Origin: Massilia sp. Se16.2.3
GTDB taxonomy: Bacteria; Pseudomonadota; Gammaproteobacteria; Burkholderiales; Burkholderiaceae_D
DNA length: 64,000 bases
Assembly: GCF_014171595.1 (NCBI RefSeq)
Contig: NZ_CP050451.1
Coordinates: 1,550,001 to 1,614,000 of the forward strand
Direction of reading: 5' to 3'
Shown: positions 39,726 through 49,135 of the stretch, piece after piece
Numbering within the stretch: position 1 is the stretch's first letter
How the letters are laid out: every line of letters starts with the position of its first letter
Notes under the pieces: model-generated
The model's input: the letters and a program-made list of their open reading frames with translations, nothing else
What the model was told of the DNA's origin: nothing
Databases searched by the model: none
Program-made: the position numbers and the translations under genes

Positions 39726-40199
39726 GCTGCGCAGCTGGAAGCGATACTGGTCGTCGAACAGGAAGGTCTCGGAAAACGTCAGTGCCCGCGCATGCGTGGC
39801 CAGCAAATTGGTCGGACGGGGCAGGGGACCGCTGCGCCGCATCGATGCCAGCGCTACCCGCGACGCGCCGTCGTCGCGCGAACGCTGCACGGCCACGTCC
39901 TGCAATTCGCCATCTTCCCCTACCGTGATGTTCACCACCACGATCGCCGGCAGCATCGGCGGCAGCTTTCCGCTGAACGTGCGTTCGCTGTTGCGGCGCA
40001 TGACGTGCTGCGCCACCTCGGCCTTGTAGGCATCGAGCGCATGCCAGGGCTGGGGAACGGGTGCTTCGATCCTCGGGGCGGGGAGTATGGCCGCCGCGAT
40101 ACGCTTCGCCGTGGAAGCGAGGGGCTGGACCGTGCTACATCCGCCCAGGGCTGCCAGTAGAAGAAGGAGAGCGGCCCGGGTGCGGATGGAGGTGGTCAT
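39708..40199 (-). CDS. TonB-C-terminal-like lipoprotein
   Basis: A 163-residue lipoprotein. Signal peptide ends in LGGC (Cys21). The C-terminal 100 residues resemble a TonB/TolA C-terminal domain: AEVAQHVMRRNSERTFSGKL, IVVVNITVGEDGELQDVAVQ, RVALASMRRSGPLPRP and FSETFLFDDQYRFQL. It lacks the membrane anchor and Pro-rich arm of true TonB, so it is a TonB-box-like outer-membrane or periplasmic protein of unknown role. The last codons and the TAG stop fall in the third 316-bp repeat unit. It begins one base after trpC. Confidence 0.75.
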   Translation of the reverse strand: MTTSIRTRAALLLLLAALGGCSTVQPLASTAKRIAAAILPAPRIEAPVPQPWHALDAYKAEVAQHVMRRNSERTFSGKLPPMLPAIVVVNITVGEDGELQDVAVQRSRDDGASRVALASMRRSGPLPRPTNLLATHARALTFSETFLFDDQYRFQLRSLAGPQ

Positions 40200-40200
40200 G

Positions 40201-41001
40201 TCAGTCGAATAATCGTCGCAGTTGGGCGCCCGGGTTGGAAGCGCGCATGAACGCTTCGCCCACCAAAAACGCATGCACGTTCGCCGCGCGCATGCGCGCT
40301 ACATCGCCTGGCACCATGATTCCCGACTCGGTGACGACCAGGCGTTCGGCCGGAATGTTCGGCAGCAAGCCCAGGGTGGTATCGAGCGTGACCTCGAAGG
40401 TGCGCAGGTTGCGGTTGTTGATGCCGAGCAGCGGCGTTTTCAGGCGCAGCGCCGCGGTCAGCTCATCACCGTCATGTACTTCGACCAGCACATCCATGCC
40501 GAGTTCCTGGGCACAGGCTTCGAGTTCCGCCATCAGGCCGTGATCGAGCGCGGAGACGATCAGCAGGATGGCATCGGCTCCCATCGCCCGCGCTTCGTAG
40601 ACCTGGTACATGTCGACGATAAAATCCTTGCGGATGACCGGCAGGTCACAGGCGGCGCGCGCCTGGCGCAGGTAGTCGGCATGACCCTGGAAGAAGTTCA
40701 CGTCCGTTAGCACCGAGAGGCAGGACGCGCCGCCCTCGGCATAGCTTTCGGCAATCTCGGCCGGACGGAAATCCGCGCGCAGCACGCCTTTCGAGGGCGA
40801 GGCCTTCTTGATTTCGGCAATCACCCCGGCGCGGCCGGCGCCGATGTTCTTGCGCAGGCTGGCCCCGAAACCGCGGAGGCCGGTGCGCAGTTCGGTATCG
40901 GTTTCGACCTCGCGGCGCAGGCTGGCCAGGTCGCGGTGCTTGCGCGCACTGGCGACTTCGTCGGCTTTGACAGCCAGGATCTTGTTCAGGATATCGGACA
41001 T
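40201..41001 (-). CDS. trpC: Indole-3-glycerol phosphate synthase
   Basis: A 266-residue TIM-barrel enzyme for ring closure of CdRP to indole-3-glycerol phosphate in tryptophan synthesis. Conserved catalytic strand [13 protein letters not shown] holds Glu63 and Lys65; further: [41 protein letters not shown] and VTESGI. Normal length. It follows a LysE-family gene on the same strand and precedes the TonB-like gene, all in the trp operon. Confidence 0.96.
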   Translation of the reverse strand: MSDILNKILAVKADEVASARKHRDLASLRREVETDTELRTGLRGFGASLRKNIGAGRAGVIAEIKKASPSKGVLRADFRPAEIAESYAEGGASCLSVLTDVNFFQGHADYLRQARAACDLPVIRKDFIVDMYQVYEARAMGADAILLIVSALDHGLMAELEACAQELGMDVLVEVHDGDELTAALRLKTPLLGINNRNLRTFEVTLDTTLGLLPNIPAERLVVTESGIMVPGDVARMRAANVHAFLVGEAFMRASNPGAQLRRLFD

Positions 41002-41016
41002 GCTTGCTAAAACCTT

Positions 41017-41650
41017 TTAGTGTTGCTCGGACAGCGCCAGCTTGACGCCAAGCCAGACGAACAGGCCGCCGGTGACCCGCTTCAGCCAGAGCGAGACCGC
41101 CGGATTGATTTTCAGGCGCTCGCTCGCCCTGGCGGTGGTCAGCGCCAGCGCGCCGCACCAGAGCATGCCGTTGACGTTGAAAATGCAGCCCAGGACGATG
41201 AAGGCGAGTGCCGTGCTCGGCGCGTGGGCGTCGATGAATTGCGGCACGAAGGCAAGGAAGAACAGTGCGACCTTCGGGTTCAGCACATTGGTCAGGAAAC
41301 CCTGCGAGAAGATGCGGCGGTAGGGCAGGGCGGGCAGCACCGGGGCGGCCGTGGTGCCGTCGGCCTTCCTGCTGCGCAGCAGACCGACGGCCATGGTCAG
41401 GATATAAGCCGCGCCAACCAGTTTCACCACCAGGAAGGCGGCGCTTGAGGTCGCCAGGATCGCCGACAAACCCAGGGCCGCGGCGAAGATGTGCACCGGG
41501 GTGCCGGCGCCGATGCCCAGCGCCGCGGGCAGCCGGCGCGCCAGCCCCGGTGGCGCTGCGGGTCATGATCAGGAGCGAATCGGGGCCCGGCATGATGTTG
41601 AGCAGCAGGCCGGAAATCACGAACAGGGGAAGGTCATGGATACCGAACAT
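41017..41650 (-). pseudogene. LysE/RhtB-family amino acid exporter, one frameshift
   Basis: The N-terminus MFGIHDLPLFVISGLLLNI and MPGPDSLLIMTRSATG is typical of LysE/RhtB exporters (the PGPD motif). At the C run 41545-41548 (G on the minus strand, one base too many) the frame moves; the rest, LARRLPAALGIGAGTPVHIF through VTGGLFVWLGVKLAL, is in another frame. Together a normal exporter of about 210 residues with six helices. It lies between trpD and trpC on the same strand, an unusual place that suggests export of tryptophan or a related aromatic amino acid; this is inference. Probably intact in vivo. Confidence 0.8.
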
Positions 41651-41660
41651 GCTGCTCCCT

Positions 41661-42695
41661 TCAATGGGCGCCGAGCTGGCGCGTGACGTTGACGAACTGA
41701 TCGAGCTTGGCCAGTGCCGCGCCGGACGCGATGGTGGCGCGCGCCTTGGCCAGGCCTTCCTCGATCGAGGAGGCGACGCCCGCGGCGTACAGGGCGGTAC
41801 CGGCGTTGAGCGCCACGATGTCGGTTGCCGCGCCCGGCTCGCCGCGCAGCGCTTCCATCACGCGCAGCTTCGACTCTTCCTTGTTCGCCACCTTCAGGTT
41901 GCGGCTGGCGATCATCGACAGGCCGAAGTCTTCCGGATGGATTTCGTATTCGCGGATTTCGCCGTGCACCAGTTCGCCGACCAGGGTGCCGGCGCCGAGC
42001 GAGACTTCGTCCATGTTGTCGCGGCCCCAGACCACCAGCGCGTGCTGGGCGCCGAGGCGCTGCAGCACGCGCACCTGGATGCCGACGAGATCCGGGTGGA
42101 ACACGCCCATCAGGATGTTCGGGGCGCCGGCCGGATTGGTGAGCGGCCCCAGGATGTTGAAGATGCTGCGCACGCCCAGCTCGCGCCGCACCGGCGCCAC
42201 GTGCTTCATCGCCGCATGGTGGTTCGGGGCGAACATGAAGCCGATGCCGGTCTGGGCGATCGACTGGGCGATCTGCTCGGGCGTCAGGTCGATGTCGGCG
42301 CCGAGCGCTTCGATCAGGTCGGCGCTGCCGGACGAGGACGAGACGCTGCGCCCGCCATGCTTGGCCACGCGGGCACCGGCGGCGGCCGCGACGAACATCG
42401 CCGCGCTCGAGATGTTGAAGGTGTGGGCGCCGTCGCCGCCGGTGCCGACGATGTCGAGCAGCTTGCGGGTGTCGGCCATCGGCACCTTGGTGGAAAATTC
42501 GCGCATGACTTGCGCGGCGGCGGTGATTTCGCCGATGGTTTCCTTTTTCACGCGCAGGCCCATGGTGAGGGCCGCGACCATGGTCGGCGACATCTCGCCC
42601 GACATGATCTGGCGGAACAGGTGCAGCATCTCGTCGTGGAAGATCTCGCGGTGTTCGATACAGCGCAGCAGCGCTTCTTGCGGGGTGATCGGCAT
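41661..42695 (-). CDS. trpD: Anthranilate phosphoribosyltransferase
   Basis: A 344-residue enzyme that joins anthranilate to PRPP. The PRPP loop [16 protein letters not shown] (near residue 82), the [20 protein letters not shown] region and [20 protein letters not shown] are all present at their usual places. Starts 67 bases after trpG in the trp operon. ATG 42695. Confidence 0.96.
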   Translation of the reverse strand: MPITPQEALLRCIEHREIFHDEMLHLFRQIMSGEMSPTMVAALTMGLRVKKETIGEITAAAQVMREFSTKVPMADTRKLLDIVGTGGDGAHTFNISSAAMFVAAAAGARVAKHGGRSVSSSSGSADLIEALGADIDLTPEQIAQSIAQTGIGFMFAPNHHAAMKHVAPVRRELGVRSIFNILGPLTNPAGAPNILMGVFHPDLVGIQVRVLQRLGAQHALVVWGRDNMDEVSLGAGTLVGELVHGEIREYEIHPEDFGLSMIASRNLKVANKEESKLRVMEALRGEPGAATDIVALNAGTALYAAGVASSIEEGLAKARATIASGAALAKLDQFVNVTRQLGAH

Positions 42696-42762
42696 GGGCG
42701 TTCCAGTAGCAATAGGTGAAGGACCGCAGCTTCGCGCAGCGCCGGGGGCGCCGCGAAGGTGC

Positions 42763-43326
42763 TCAGCCCTCGAGGAAGTTCTTCAGCAGCGCGTGGCCGT
42801 GCTCGGACAGGATCGACTCGGGGTGGAACTGCACGCCCTGGATGTCGTATTCCTTGTGGCGCACGCCCATGATTTCGCCGTCGTCGGTCCAGGCGGTCAC
42901 TTCCAGGCAGGCGGGCAGGGAGGCGCGCTCGATCGCCAGCGAGTGGTAGCGGATCACGGTGAAGGGGCTGGGCAAGCCCTTGAAGACGCCGACGCCGGTG
43001 TGCGCGATGAGCGAGGTCTTGCCGTGCATGACTTCCTTGGCACGCACGATCTTGCCGCCAAAGGCTTCGCCGATGGCCTGGTGGCCCAGGCAGACGCCGA
43101 GGATCGGCAGCTTGCCCTTGAACTCGCGGATAGCGTCGACCGAGACACCGGCGTCAACCGGGGCTTTCGGTCCCGGCGAAATGCAGATGCGGTCCGGCTT
43201 CATTTCCGCGATCGCCTCGATCGTGATCTCGTCGTTGCGCACGGTGCGCACTTCTTCGCCCAGCTCGCCGAAATACTGGACGATGTTGTAGGTGAAGGAA
43301 TCGTAGTTGTCGATCATGAGCAGCAT
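42763..43326 (-). CDS. trpG: Anthranilate synthase component II (glutamine amidotransferase)
   Basis: A 187-residue class-I amidotransferase that supplies ammonia to TrpE (in many betaproteobacteria also to PabB for folate). The triad is Cys79 in [11 protein letters not shown], His168 and Glu170 in [12 protein letters not shown] 43326 lies one base after the trpE stop, implying translational coupling. Confidence 0.95.
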   Translation of the reverse strand: MLLMIDNYDSFTYNIVQYFGELGEEVRTVRNDEITIEAIAEMKPDRICISPGPKAPVDAGVSVDAIREFKGKLPILGVCLGHQAIGEAFGGKIVRAKEVMHGKTSLIAHTGVGVFKGLPSPFTVIRYHSLAIERASLPACLEVTAWTDDGEIMGVRHKEYDIQGVQFHPESILSEHGHALLKNFLEG

Positions 43327-43327
43327 G

Positions 43328-44824
43328 TCAGAACTCCCCATCCAGTCCGTCTTGCACTTGTTCGGCCGCGCGCAGCACGGCGCGCGCCTTGTTTTCCGTC
43401 TCCTGCCATTCCATCTCGGGGATCGAGTCGGCGACGATGCCGGCCGCGGCCTGCACATACAGGTTGCCGTCCTTGATCACGCCGGTGCGAATGGCAATCG
43501 CAACGTCCATCTCGCCACCGAAGGAGAGATAGCCGCAGGCGCCGCCATAGATGCCGCGCTTCACAGGCTCCAGCTCATCGATGACTTCCATCGCACGCAC
43601 TTTCGGCGCACCCGTGAGCGTACCGGCCGGGAAGGTCGCGCGCAGCACGTCCAGGTTGGACAGGCCTTCCTTCAGCGTACCCTCGACGTTCGAGACGATG
43701 TGCTGCACGTGCGAGTATTTTTCGATGACCATGCGGTCCGTTACCTTGACGCTGCCGGTGTCGGCGATGCGGCCGACATCGTTGCGCGCCAGGTCGATCA
43801 GCATCACGTGTTCGGCGATCTCCTTCGGGTCGGCCAGCAGCTCGGCCGCGAGTGCCGTATCGCGTTCCGGCGTGGCGCCGCGCGGACGGGTGCCGGCGAT
43901 CGGGCGCAGCGTGACCTTGCGTCCACCGGCGGGCAGGGTCTCGTTGCGCACCAGGATTTCCGGCGAGGCGCCGACGATCTGCATGTCTCCGAAATTGTAG
44001 TAATACATGTACGGACTCGGATTCAGCGAGCGCAACGAGCGGTACAGCGACAGCGGCGAGTCGACGTACGGCTTCCTGATGCGCTGGCCGATCTGCACCT
44101 GCATCAGGTCGCCGGCCATCACGTATTCATGGGCCCTGGCCACTGCTGCCAGGTAGTCTTCCTTGGAAAACTCGCGCACGGCTTCGGTGCGCACCGAGGC
44201 CGTGGTGACAGGCGCATCGACGCTCCGGCGCAGCATGATGCGCAGGTCTTTCAGGCGCTGGCGCGCGCGGCTGTAGGCTTCCGGCTGGGACGGGTCGGCA
44301 TAGACGATCAGGTAGAGCTTGCCGGAGAGGTTGTCGATCACGGCCAGTTCTTCCGTCACCATCAGCTGGATCTCGGGCAGGCCGAGGTCGTCCTGCGGGG
44401 CCTTGCCGGCCAGCTTGCGTTCGATGTGGCGCACCGTGTCGTAGCCGAAGTAGCCGGCCAGGCCGCCGCAGAAGCGCGGCATGCCCGGGCGCAGCGCGAC
44501 CTTGAAGCGCGACTGGAATGCTTCGATGAAGGCGAGCGGGTTGCCCTCGTGGGTTTCGACGACGCGGCCGTTGGTGACGACTTCGGTGAGCTCGCCGCTG
44601 CTGCGCAGCAGGGTCTTCGCCGGCAGGCCGATGAAGGAATAGCGGCCGAAACGCTCGCCGCCAACGACCGATTCGAGGAGGAAGGTGTGCTTGCCGGTGT
44701 TTTGCGACTGGGCCAGCTTCAGGTACAGGGTAAGCGGCGTTTCGAGATCGGCGAAGGCTTCGGCGATCAGCGGAATGCGGTTATAGCCTTGGCTCGCCAG
44801 CGATTTGAATTCGAGTTCGGTCAT
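43328..44824 (-). CDS. trpE: Anthranilate synthase component I
   Basis: A 498-residue enzyme turning chorismate into anthranilate, with ammonia from TrpG. The feedback tryptophan site LLES (residues 49-52, followed by [12 protein letters not shown]) is intact, so end-product inhibition is expected. The chorismate domain shows [37 protein letters not shown] and [15 protein letters not shown]. It is the first enzyme gene after the trpL attenuator. Confidence 0.96.
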   Translation of the reverse strand: MTELEFKSLASQGYNRIPLIAEAFADLETPLTLYLKLAQSQNTGKHTFLLESVVGGERFGRYSFIGLPAKTLLRSSGELTEVVTNGRVVETHEGNPLAFIEAFQSRFKVALRPGMPRFCGGLAGYFGYDTVRHIERKLAGKAPQDDLGLPEIQLMVTEELAVIDNLSGKLYLIVYADPSQPEAYSRARQRLKDLRIMLRRSVDAPVTTASVRTEAVREFSKEDYLAAVARAHEYVMAGDLMQVQIGQRIRKPYVDSPLSLYRSLRSLNPSPYMYYYNFGDMQIVGASPEILVRNETLPAGGRKVTLRPIAGTRPRGATPERDTALAAELLADPKEIAEHVMLIDLARNDVGRIADTGSVKVTDRMVIEKYSHVQHIVSNVEGTLKEGLSNLDVLRATFPAGTLTGAPKVRAMEVIDELEPVKRGIYGGACGYLSFGGEMDVAIAIRTGVIKDGNLYVQAAAGIVADSIPEMEWQETENKARAVLRAAEQVQDGLDGEF

Positions 44825-44876
44825 GTTCTTCTCCAGGCCGCCAGTATGTGAACAGGAGGAGGGCGGCGGTGTTGTG

Positions 44877-44912
44877 CAAAAAACCTGCCGGATGCGCGTA
44901 TGCAGCCGGCAG
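44877..44912 (-). terminator. trp attenuator (terminator hairpin)
   Basis: CTGCCGG pairs with CCGGCAG around a 14-base loop, followed on the minus strand by GGTTTTTTG. It lies between the trpL stop and trpE and is a rho-independent terminator positioned for transcription attenuation. Confidence 0.88.
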
Positions 44913-44925
44913 CAATCAGTACGGG

Positions 44926-45012
44926 TTAGTTAGCCCAGGATTGCCAGCGTCGCCACAGCCAGGCCTCGAGGGCGCCGGTTGCGTTGACAGTGTGTTTTTT
45001 GGTGAAGAACAT
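44926..45012 (-). CDS. trpL: trp operon leader peptide
   Basis: A 28-residue open frame starting [10 protein letters not shown] and ending [14 protein letters not shown], with four Trp codons in the last eleven positions. It is directly followed by the attenuator hairpin and then trpE. Scarce charged tRNA-Trp would stall ribosomes at these codons and favour the antiterminated form. ATG 45012 is 11 bases beyond the gph stop, with no clear ribosome site; it may be translated by coupling to gph. Too short for default gene finders. Confidence 0.88.
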   Translation of the reverse strand: MFFTKKHTVNATGALEAWLWRRWQSWAN

Positions 45013-45023
45013 GTATAGATAAG

Positions 45024-45728
45024 TTAGTTTGTGGTGCCGTTGTGTGCAGATATCCACTTCGCCGCTTGGAGCAGCGAATCAACTATACCATCGGAATTGA
45101 TAGTTTGAACAGGCATTCCGTGGTTATAACCATATGGCACTGTGAGCACATAGCAACGCGCGGCACGTGCGGCTTCGGCGTCGTTCGAGGAGTCGCCAAT
45201 CGCCACCACCTCGCTTGGCGCCAGGTCGAAATCCTGGCAGACCTGCAGCAGCGGCAGGGGATCGGGCTTCTTTTTCGGCAACGAATCGCCGCCGTAGACC
45301 AGATCGAACCAGGGCGCCAGGCCTTTCTGCGCCAGCAGCGGCGTGGCAAAGGCGATCGGCTTGTTGGTCACGCAGGCCAGGCGCAGGCCCATGCGCTTCA
45401 TCTCCTGCAGGCCCTCGATCACGTCCGGGTACAGGACGCTCTTCTGGCCATTGATGGCGAGGTAGTGGCGCTGGTAGGTCGCCATCGCCTCCTCAAAAAC
45501 GGCGTCGATGCGCGCCGCGTCGTAGTCGAGCGCCAGTACGTCGCGGATCAGCTTTTCGGAACCCTTGCCGACCATCGGCGTGATGACCGCCTGCGTGATC
45601 GGCGCCAGCCCGAATTCGGCGCGCATGGCGTTCAGGGCCAGCTCGAAGTCGGGCACGGTGTCGAGCATCGTGCCGTCGAGGTCGATGATGGCGGCACGAA
45701 TGGCCTTGTTCAGGGCAGCGCCTTGCAC
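45024..45728 (-). CDS. gph: Phosphoglycolate phosphatase
   Basis: A 234-residue HAD-family phosphatase. Motif I is IIDLDGTMLDT with nucleophile Asp16; motif II is VTNKP; motif III and IV appear as KKKPDPLPLL and VAIGDSSNDAEAA. In betaproteobacteria gph sits between rpe and trpE as here. It removes phosphate from 2-phosphoglycolate, a by-product of DNA repair and RuBisCO-type chemistry. The start is a GTG two bases after the rpe stop. Confidence 0.93.
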   Translation of the reverse strand: MQGAALNKAIRAAIIDLDGTMLDTVPDFELALNAMRAEFGLAPITQAVITPMVGKGSEKLIRDVLALDYDAARIDAVFEEAMATYQRHYLAINGQKSVLYPDVIEGLQEMKRMGLRLACVTNKPIAFATPLLAQKGLAPWFDLVYGGDSLPKKKPDPLPLLQVCQDFDLAPSEVVAIGDSSNDAEAARAARCYVLTVPYGYNHGMPVQTINSDGIVDSLLQAAKWISAHNGTTN

Positions 45729-45730
45729 CC

Positions 45731-46402
45731 TTATTTCCCGACCGTGGCCAGTTCGGCGCGCATGGCGTCGATCACGGCCTTGTAGTCGGGCTTGCCGAAG
45801 ATGGCCGAGCCGGCGACAAAGGTGTCGGCACCGGCCGCGGCGGCGGCGGCGATGTTGTCGGCCTTGATGCCGCCATCGACTTCCAGCAGGATGTCGCGGC
45901 CCGATTCGTCGATCAGCCGGCGCGCGATCGCGATTTTTTTCAGCGCTTCGGGGATGAAGGATTGGCCGCCGAAACCCGGATTCACCGACATGATGAGGAT
46001 CATGTCGATCTTGTCCATCACGTGCTCGAGGTAGTGCATTGGCGTGCCCGGGTTGAACACCAGGCCGGCCTTGCAGCCGTTATCGCGGATCAGCTGCAGG
46101 GTGCGGTCGATGTGCTCCGACGCTTCCGGATGAAAGGTGATGATGTTGGCGCCGGCCTTGGCGAAGTCGGGGATGATGCGGTCGACCGGTTTGACCATCA
46201 GGTGCACGTCGATCGGCACCTGCACGTGCGGGCGGATCGCCTGGCAGACCAGCGGGCCGATGGTGAGATTCGGCACGTAATGGTTGTCCATCACGTCGAA
46301 GTGGATGATGTCGGCGCCTGCCTCGACGACGTTGCGGACTTCCTCGCCCAGGCGGGCGAAATCGGCGGACAGGATGCTGGGAGCGATGCGGTAAGTGGTC
46401 AT
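45731..46402 (-). CDS. rpe: Ribulose-phosphate 3-epimerase
   Basis: A 223-residue TIM-barrel enzyme interconverting ribulose 5-phosphate and xylulose 5-phosphate in the pentose phosphate pathway. Markers: [59 protein letters not shown] and [10 protein letters not shown], with metal-binding His, Asp and catalytic Asp residues in them. First gene of the rpe-gph-trp cluster; its promoter lies in the 160 bases before ATG 46402, shared with divergent apaG. Confidence 0.96.
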   Translation of the reverse strand: MTTYRIAPSILSADFARLGEEVRNVVEAGADIIHFDVMDNHYVPNLTIGPLVCQAIRPHVQVPIDVHLMVKPVDRIIPDFAKAGANIITFHPEASEHIDRTLQLIRDNGCKAGLVFNPGTPMHYLEHVMDKIDMILIMSVNPGFGGQSFIPEALKKIAIARRLIDESGRDILLEVDGGIKADNIAAAAAAGADTFVAGSAIFGKPDYKAVIDAMRAELATVGK

Positions 46403-46562
46403 TGCGGTGGCCGTGCGGTTAGGGATAGCCGCTATTTTACGCCGACGTGCCCCGCAGTCGCGCGCAGCCCGGTTTTGGCACACGGAGTATCATGTTCCTT
46501 TACGCGCGGTGGCATGCCTTGGCCTGTCCGCGTTCCTGCTAATAACGAGAAGAGGGAAGCCG

Positions 46563-46937
46563 ATGGCTGCCTACGATTTCACCGTCAACGTCCGTACCCA
46601 ATACCTGCCCGAACAGTCCAAGCCTGACCGCGACCTGTACGTGTTCTCCTATACGATCACGATCCGCAACAGCGGCGAAGTGCCGGCCCAGCTGATCGCG
46701 CGCCACTGGGTGATCACCGATACCAATAACCGTGTGCAGGAGGTCAAGGGCCTGGGCGTGGTCGGGCACCAGCCGCTGCTCAAACCCGGCGAGCAGTTCG
46801 AATACTCGAGCGGCACCCAGCTGGCCACGCCACAGGGCTCGATGCACGGCGAGTACTTCTGCGTGGCCGAGGATGGCCACCGTTTCGAAGTCAGGATTCC
46901 CGAGTTCGTGCTGACGCAGCCGAGCATGCTGCACTGA
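46563..46937 (+). CDS. apaG: ApaG protein
   Basis: A 124-residue single-domain beta-sandwich. Typical ApaG text: YTITIRNSGEVPAQLIARHWVITD, VQEVKGLGVVGHQPLLKPGEQFEYSSGT and GSMHGEYFC. Its molecular role is not settled, although mutants affect Co2+ resistance and Mg2+ efflux in Salmonella. ATG 46563, with GAAGAGGGAAG upstream. Its TGA stop abuts the stop of the small minus-strand gene; the two stops form TGATCA. Confidence 0.95.
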   Translation: MAAYDFTVNVRTQYLPEQSKPDRDLYVFSYTITIRNSGEVPAQLIARHWVITDTNNRVQEVKGLGVVGHQPLLKPGEQFEYSSGTQLATPQGSMHGEYFCVAEDGHRFEVRIPEFVLTQPSMLH

Positions 46938-47099
46938 TCATGGTTCGCGTGGCGGCTCGCCCTGTTCCGCGGGGCGCGTCGGCAGTTCTTCGCGCAGCGG
47001 CCGTTTGCGCTCGTCAGGGCGGCCCGAGAACATCGTCCACCACACGATAAACACGAGCAGGAAGAATGCCACGCCTGCTTCCACCATCAAGATCCACAT
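46938..47099 (-). CDS. Small single-pass membrane protein
   Basis: A 53-residue protein: MWILMVEAGVAFFLL, continuing VFIVWWTMF as one membrane helix, then a charged Pro/Glu/Arg tail (RPDERKRPLREELP). Coding capacity is real-looking and the end fits exactly against the apaG stop with no spacing. It is oriented away from mltA, whose start lies 11 bases beyond its ATG. Function unknown; homologues of this shape are common as short hypothetical proteins next to apaG or mltA in related bacteria (from memory, not checked). Confidence 0.7.
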   Translation of the reverse strand: MWILMVEAGVAFFLLVFIVWWTMFSGRPDERKRPLREELPTRPAEQGEPPREP

Positions 47100-47110
47100 A
47101 GACTGTCCTT

Positions 47111-48342
47111 ATGCAATCGATACGCCGCAGAATAGTGCGCAGTGTACCTGCCTCCCTGGCCGCCGTGGCCCTTTTGCTGGCCGCTTGCGGTACGCCACCC
47201 CAGCAGCCGCCGGCACCGGTGCCCCCGAAACAGCCGGATGTGGTGATGCCGCCGCCGGTGGGGCCGGTCGGCATTCCCGTTCCCACGCCTGCACCTGTTC
47301 CCGTGCCGCCGATGACGCCGGTGTCCTTCGACACGCTGCCGGGCTGGCAGCAGGACGACCTGCGCCAGGCCTGGCCGGCCTTTCTCGCCTCCTGCCGCGT
47401 GCTGGCGAAAAAGCCCGACTGGAGCGCGGCCTGCGCGGCGACAGGCGGCGTGGATGCCGGCGACAGCGACGCCATCCGCCGCTATTTCGAAACGTATTTC
47501 GTGCCGAACCAGATGCGCATGCCCGACGGCGCGGACTACGGTCTCATTACCGGCTATTACGAGCCGATGCTGCGTGGTGCGCGCAAGCGCGGCGGCGCGT
47601 TCCAGACGCCGCTGTACCGGGTGCCGGACGACCTCATCACGGTTGATCTGGGATCCGTCTACCCGAGCCTGAAGAACATGCGCCTGCGTGGCCGCCTGGT
47701 CGGCAAGACGGTGGTGCCCTACAGCACCCGCGCCGAGATCGACCGCGCCCCCATCGCAGGCAAGGAACTGGTGTGGGTGGACGATCCGGTCGAGGCTTTC
47801 TTCCTCGAGGTGCAGGGTTCGGGCCGGGTGCGCATCGAGGAAACCGGCGAGACGGTGCGCCTGGCCTTCGCCGACCAGAACGGCCACCCGTATAAAGTGA
47901 TCGGGCGCTGGCTGGTGGAGCAGGGGCAGTTGCCGGCCGACGGCGTGTCGGCGCAGAGCATCAAGGCCTGGATAGCGGCCAATCCGCAGCGCCGCCAGGA
48001 ACTCTTCAACGTCAACCCGAGCTATATCTTCTTCCGCGAGGAGCGCCTGCCCGACCCGGGCGTAGGACCCAAGGGCGCGCTCGGCGTGCCGCTCACACCC
48101 GAGCGCTCGGTGGCGGTCGACCCCTCGCAGGTGCCGCTGGGGCGCCGCTCTTCCTGTCCACCACGCACCCGACCAACGAGGCGCCGCTGCAGCGCCTGAT
48201 GATGGCGCAGGACACCGGCGGGGCAATCCGCGGCGCGGTGCGGGCGGACTTCTTCTTTGGTTTCGGCGGCAATGCGGCCGAGTACGCGGGGCGGATGAAG
48301 CAGCGCGGGGCGATCTGGGTGCTGTTGCCCAAGGGTCCCTGA
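47111..48342 (+). pseudogene. mltA: Membrane-bound lytic murein transglycosylase A, one frameshift
   Basis: A lipoprotein: signal MQSIRRRIVRSVPAS with lipobox LLAACG, a Pro-rich linker, then the MltA barrel (GYYEPMLRGARKRGGAFQTP, RAEIDRAPIAGKELVWVDDP, FFLEVQGSGRVRI) and, after the break, the 3D domain with MMAQDTGGAIRGAVRADFFF and the three conserved Asp. The frame is lost at the G run 48139-48142 (one G short), just before the 3D domain. Restored length is about 410 residues. It cleaves peptidoglycan glycan chains to 1,6-anhydro ends at the outer membrane. Most likely intact in the cell. Confidence 0.88.
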
Positions 48343-48523
48343 CGAATCGGCTCCCTGCGATCTTTCCGCCAGGGGCTGGTATCGGAATCCGCACCGTGGC
48401 GGCGTGCCAGGCAATACCAGATGGAGGCAAATTGCGTGCGATAGCGGCTTCGAATAGGGTGGCGCAGTCTTGAACGACATGACACGGCCACCCGGCCGGG
48501 TCGTCCACCCCGAAGGAGTTCGC

Positions 48524-48967
48524 ATGCGCCACGCACTGTTTGCCTTGCCACTTGCCGCCCTCTTGCTGACGTCCAGCGCAAGCGCCGGTCAAACCTATTC
48601 CCTGTCCGAAGCCAGCGTTGGCGCATCGGCCATCGTCGTCCTGGTGCCGCTCAGTGTGGTCGTGGTCGGCTCGCAAGCCATCGCGAACACGGTGGACGAG
48701 CTCAGTTCCCGCAAGCGCTGGCACGTCACCGAGATCGAACCGCAAGGCCGGAACACGACCGTGCGGATGTGCAGCGACGACGACAAGGTCACGCTGGACA
48801 TGAACGTGCCGGCCGCAACCGCCCGCACCCACGCCCTGCAGGCTGGCGACGCCCTCGAGATGGAGCGCGTCGGCAAGGCCGGCTTCGCGGTCAGGAAGGG
48901 GCAGGCCACGGTGGGCGTGCTGTCCGACCCGGGCGCGGGCATGGTCCATTCGAAGGCCCGCAGCTAA
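48524..48967 (+). CDS. Small exported protein, cassette copy 1 (paralogue of 50074)
   Basis: A 147-residue protein with signal peptide MRHALFALPLAALLLTSSAS ending near AG. It has a short hydrophobic stretch (SAIVVLVPLSVVVVGS), then a beta-rich C-terminal half. The end GFAVRKGQATVGVLSD and HSKARS matches the end of the protein at 50074, so the two are paralogues. AAGGAG before ATG 48524. Its TAA stop is the first bases of the inverted-repeat element. It lies upstream of a DUF2145 gene, as its paralogue does. Function unknown. Confidence 0.78.
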   Translation: MRHALFALPLAALLLTSSASAGQTYSLSEASVGASAIVVLVPLSVVVVGSQAIANTVDELSSRKRWHVTEIEPQGRNTTVRMCSDDDKVTLDMNVPAATARTHALQAGDALEMERVGKAGFAVRKGQATVGVLSDPGAGMVHSKARS

Positions 48968-49134
48968 GTACTCGACCGAAAATAAATGGGAATTTTGGCA
49001 AACAGAACTGGATGCGGTGCAAGACGGCGAGAGCGCCGCAGTGCGAGCACTGCCCCGCAAGCGGACGCGAGCCGACGCAGCAACGCGCCGGTTCTGGAAG
49101 CCAAAAACACATTTATTTTTGGGTGAGTACTTAG
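48964..49134 (-). repeat. Dispersed inverted-repeat element, copy C (171 bp)
   Basis: The same element as at 5361, in opposite orientation. Both termini read CTAAGTACTC going inward: the left CTAAGTACTCGACCG and the right the complement of CTAAGTACTCACCC, with matching ATAAAT and TTTTTGG blocks. The core carries the same GCAGTG/CACTGC hairpin. It fills the gap between two genes that overlap by four bases in the paralogous cassette. It starts in one gene's stop codon and ends one base before the next gene's ATG. Confidence 0.92.
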
Positions 49135-49135
49135 C

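Noticed and set aside
38777..39928. Repeated open frames of about 109 codons in the tandem repeats
   Set aside because: The 316-bp period is not a multiple of three, the frames overlap each other, and the DNA is palindromic repeat sequence; no ribosome sites.
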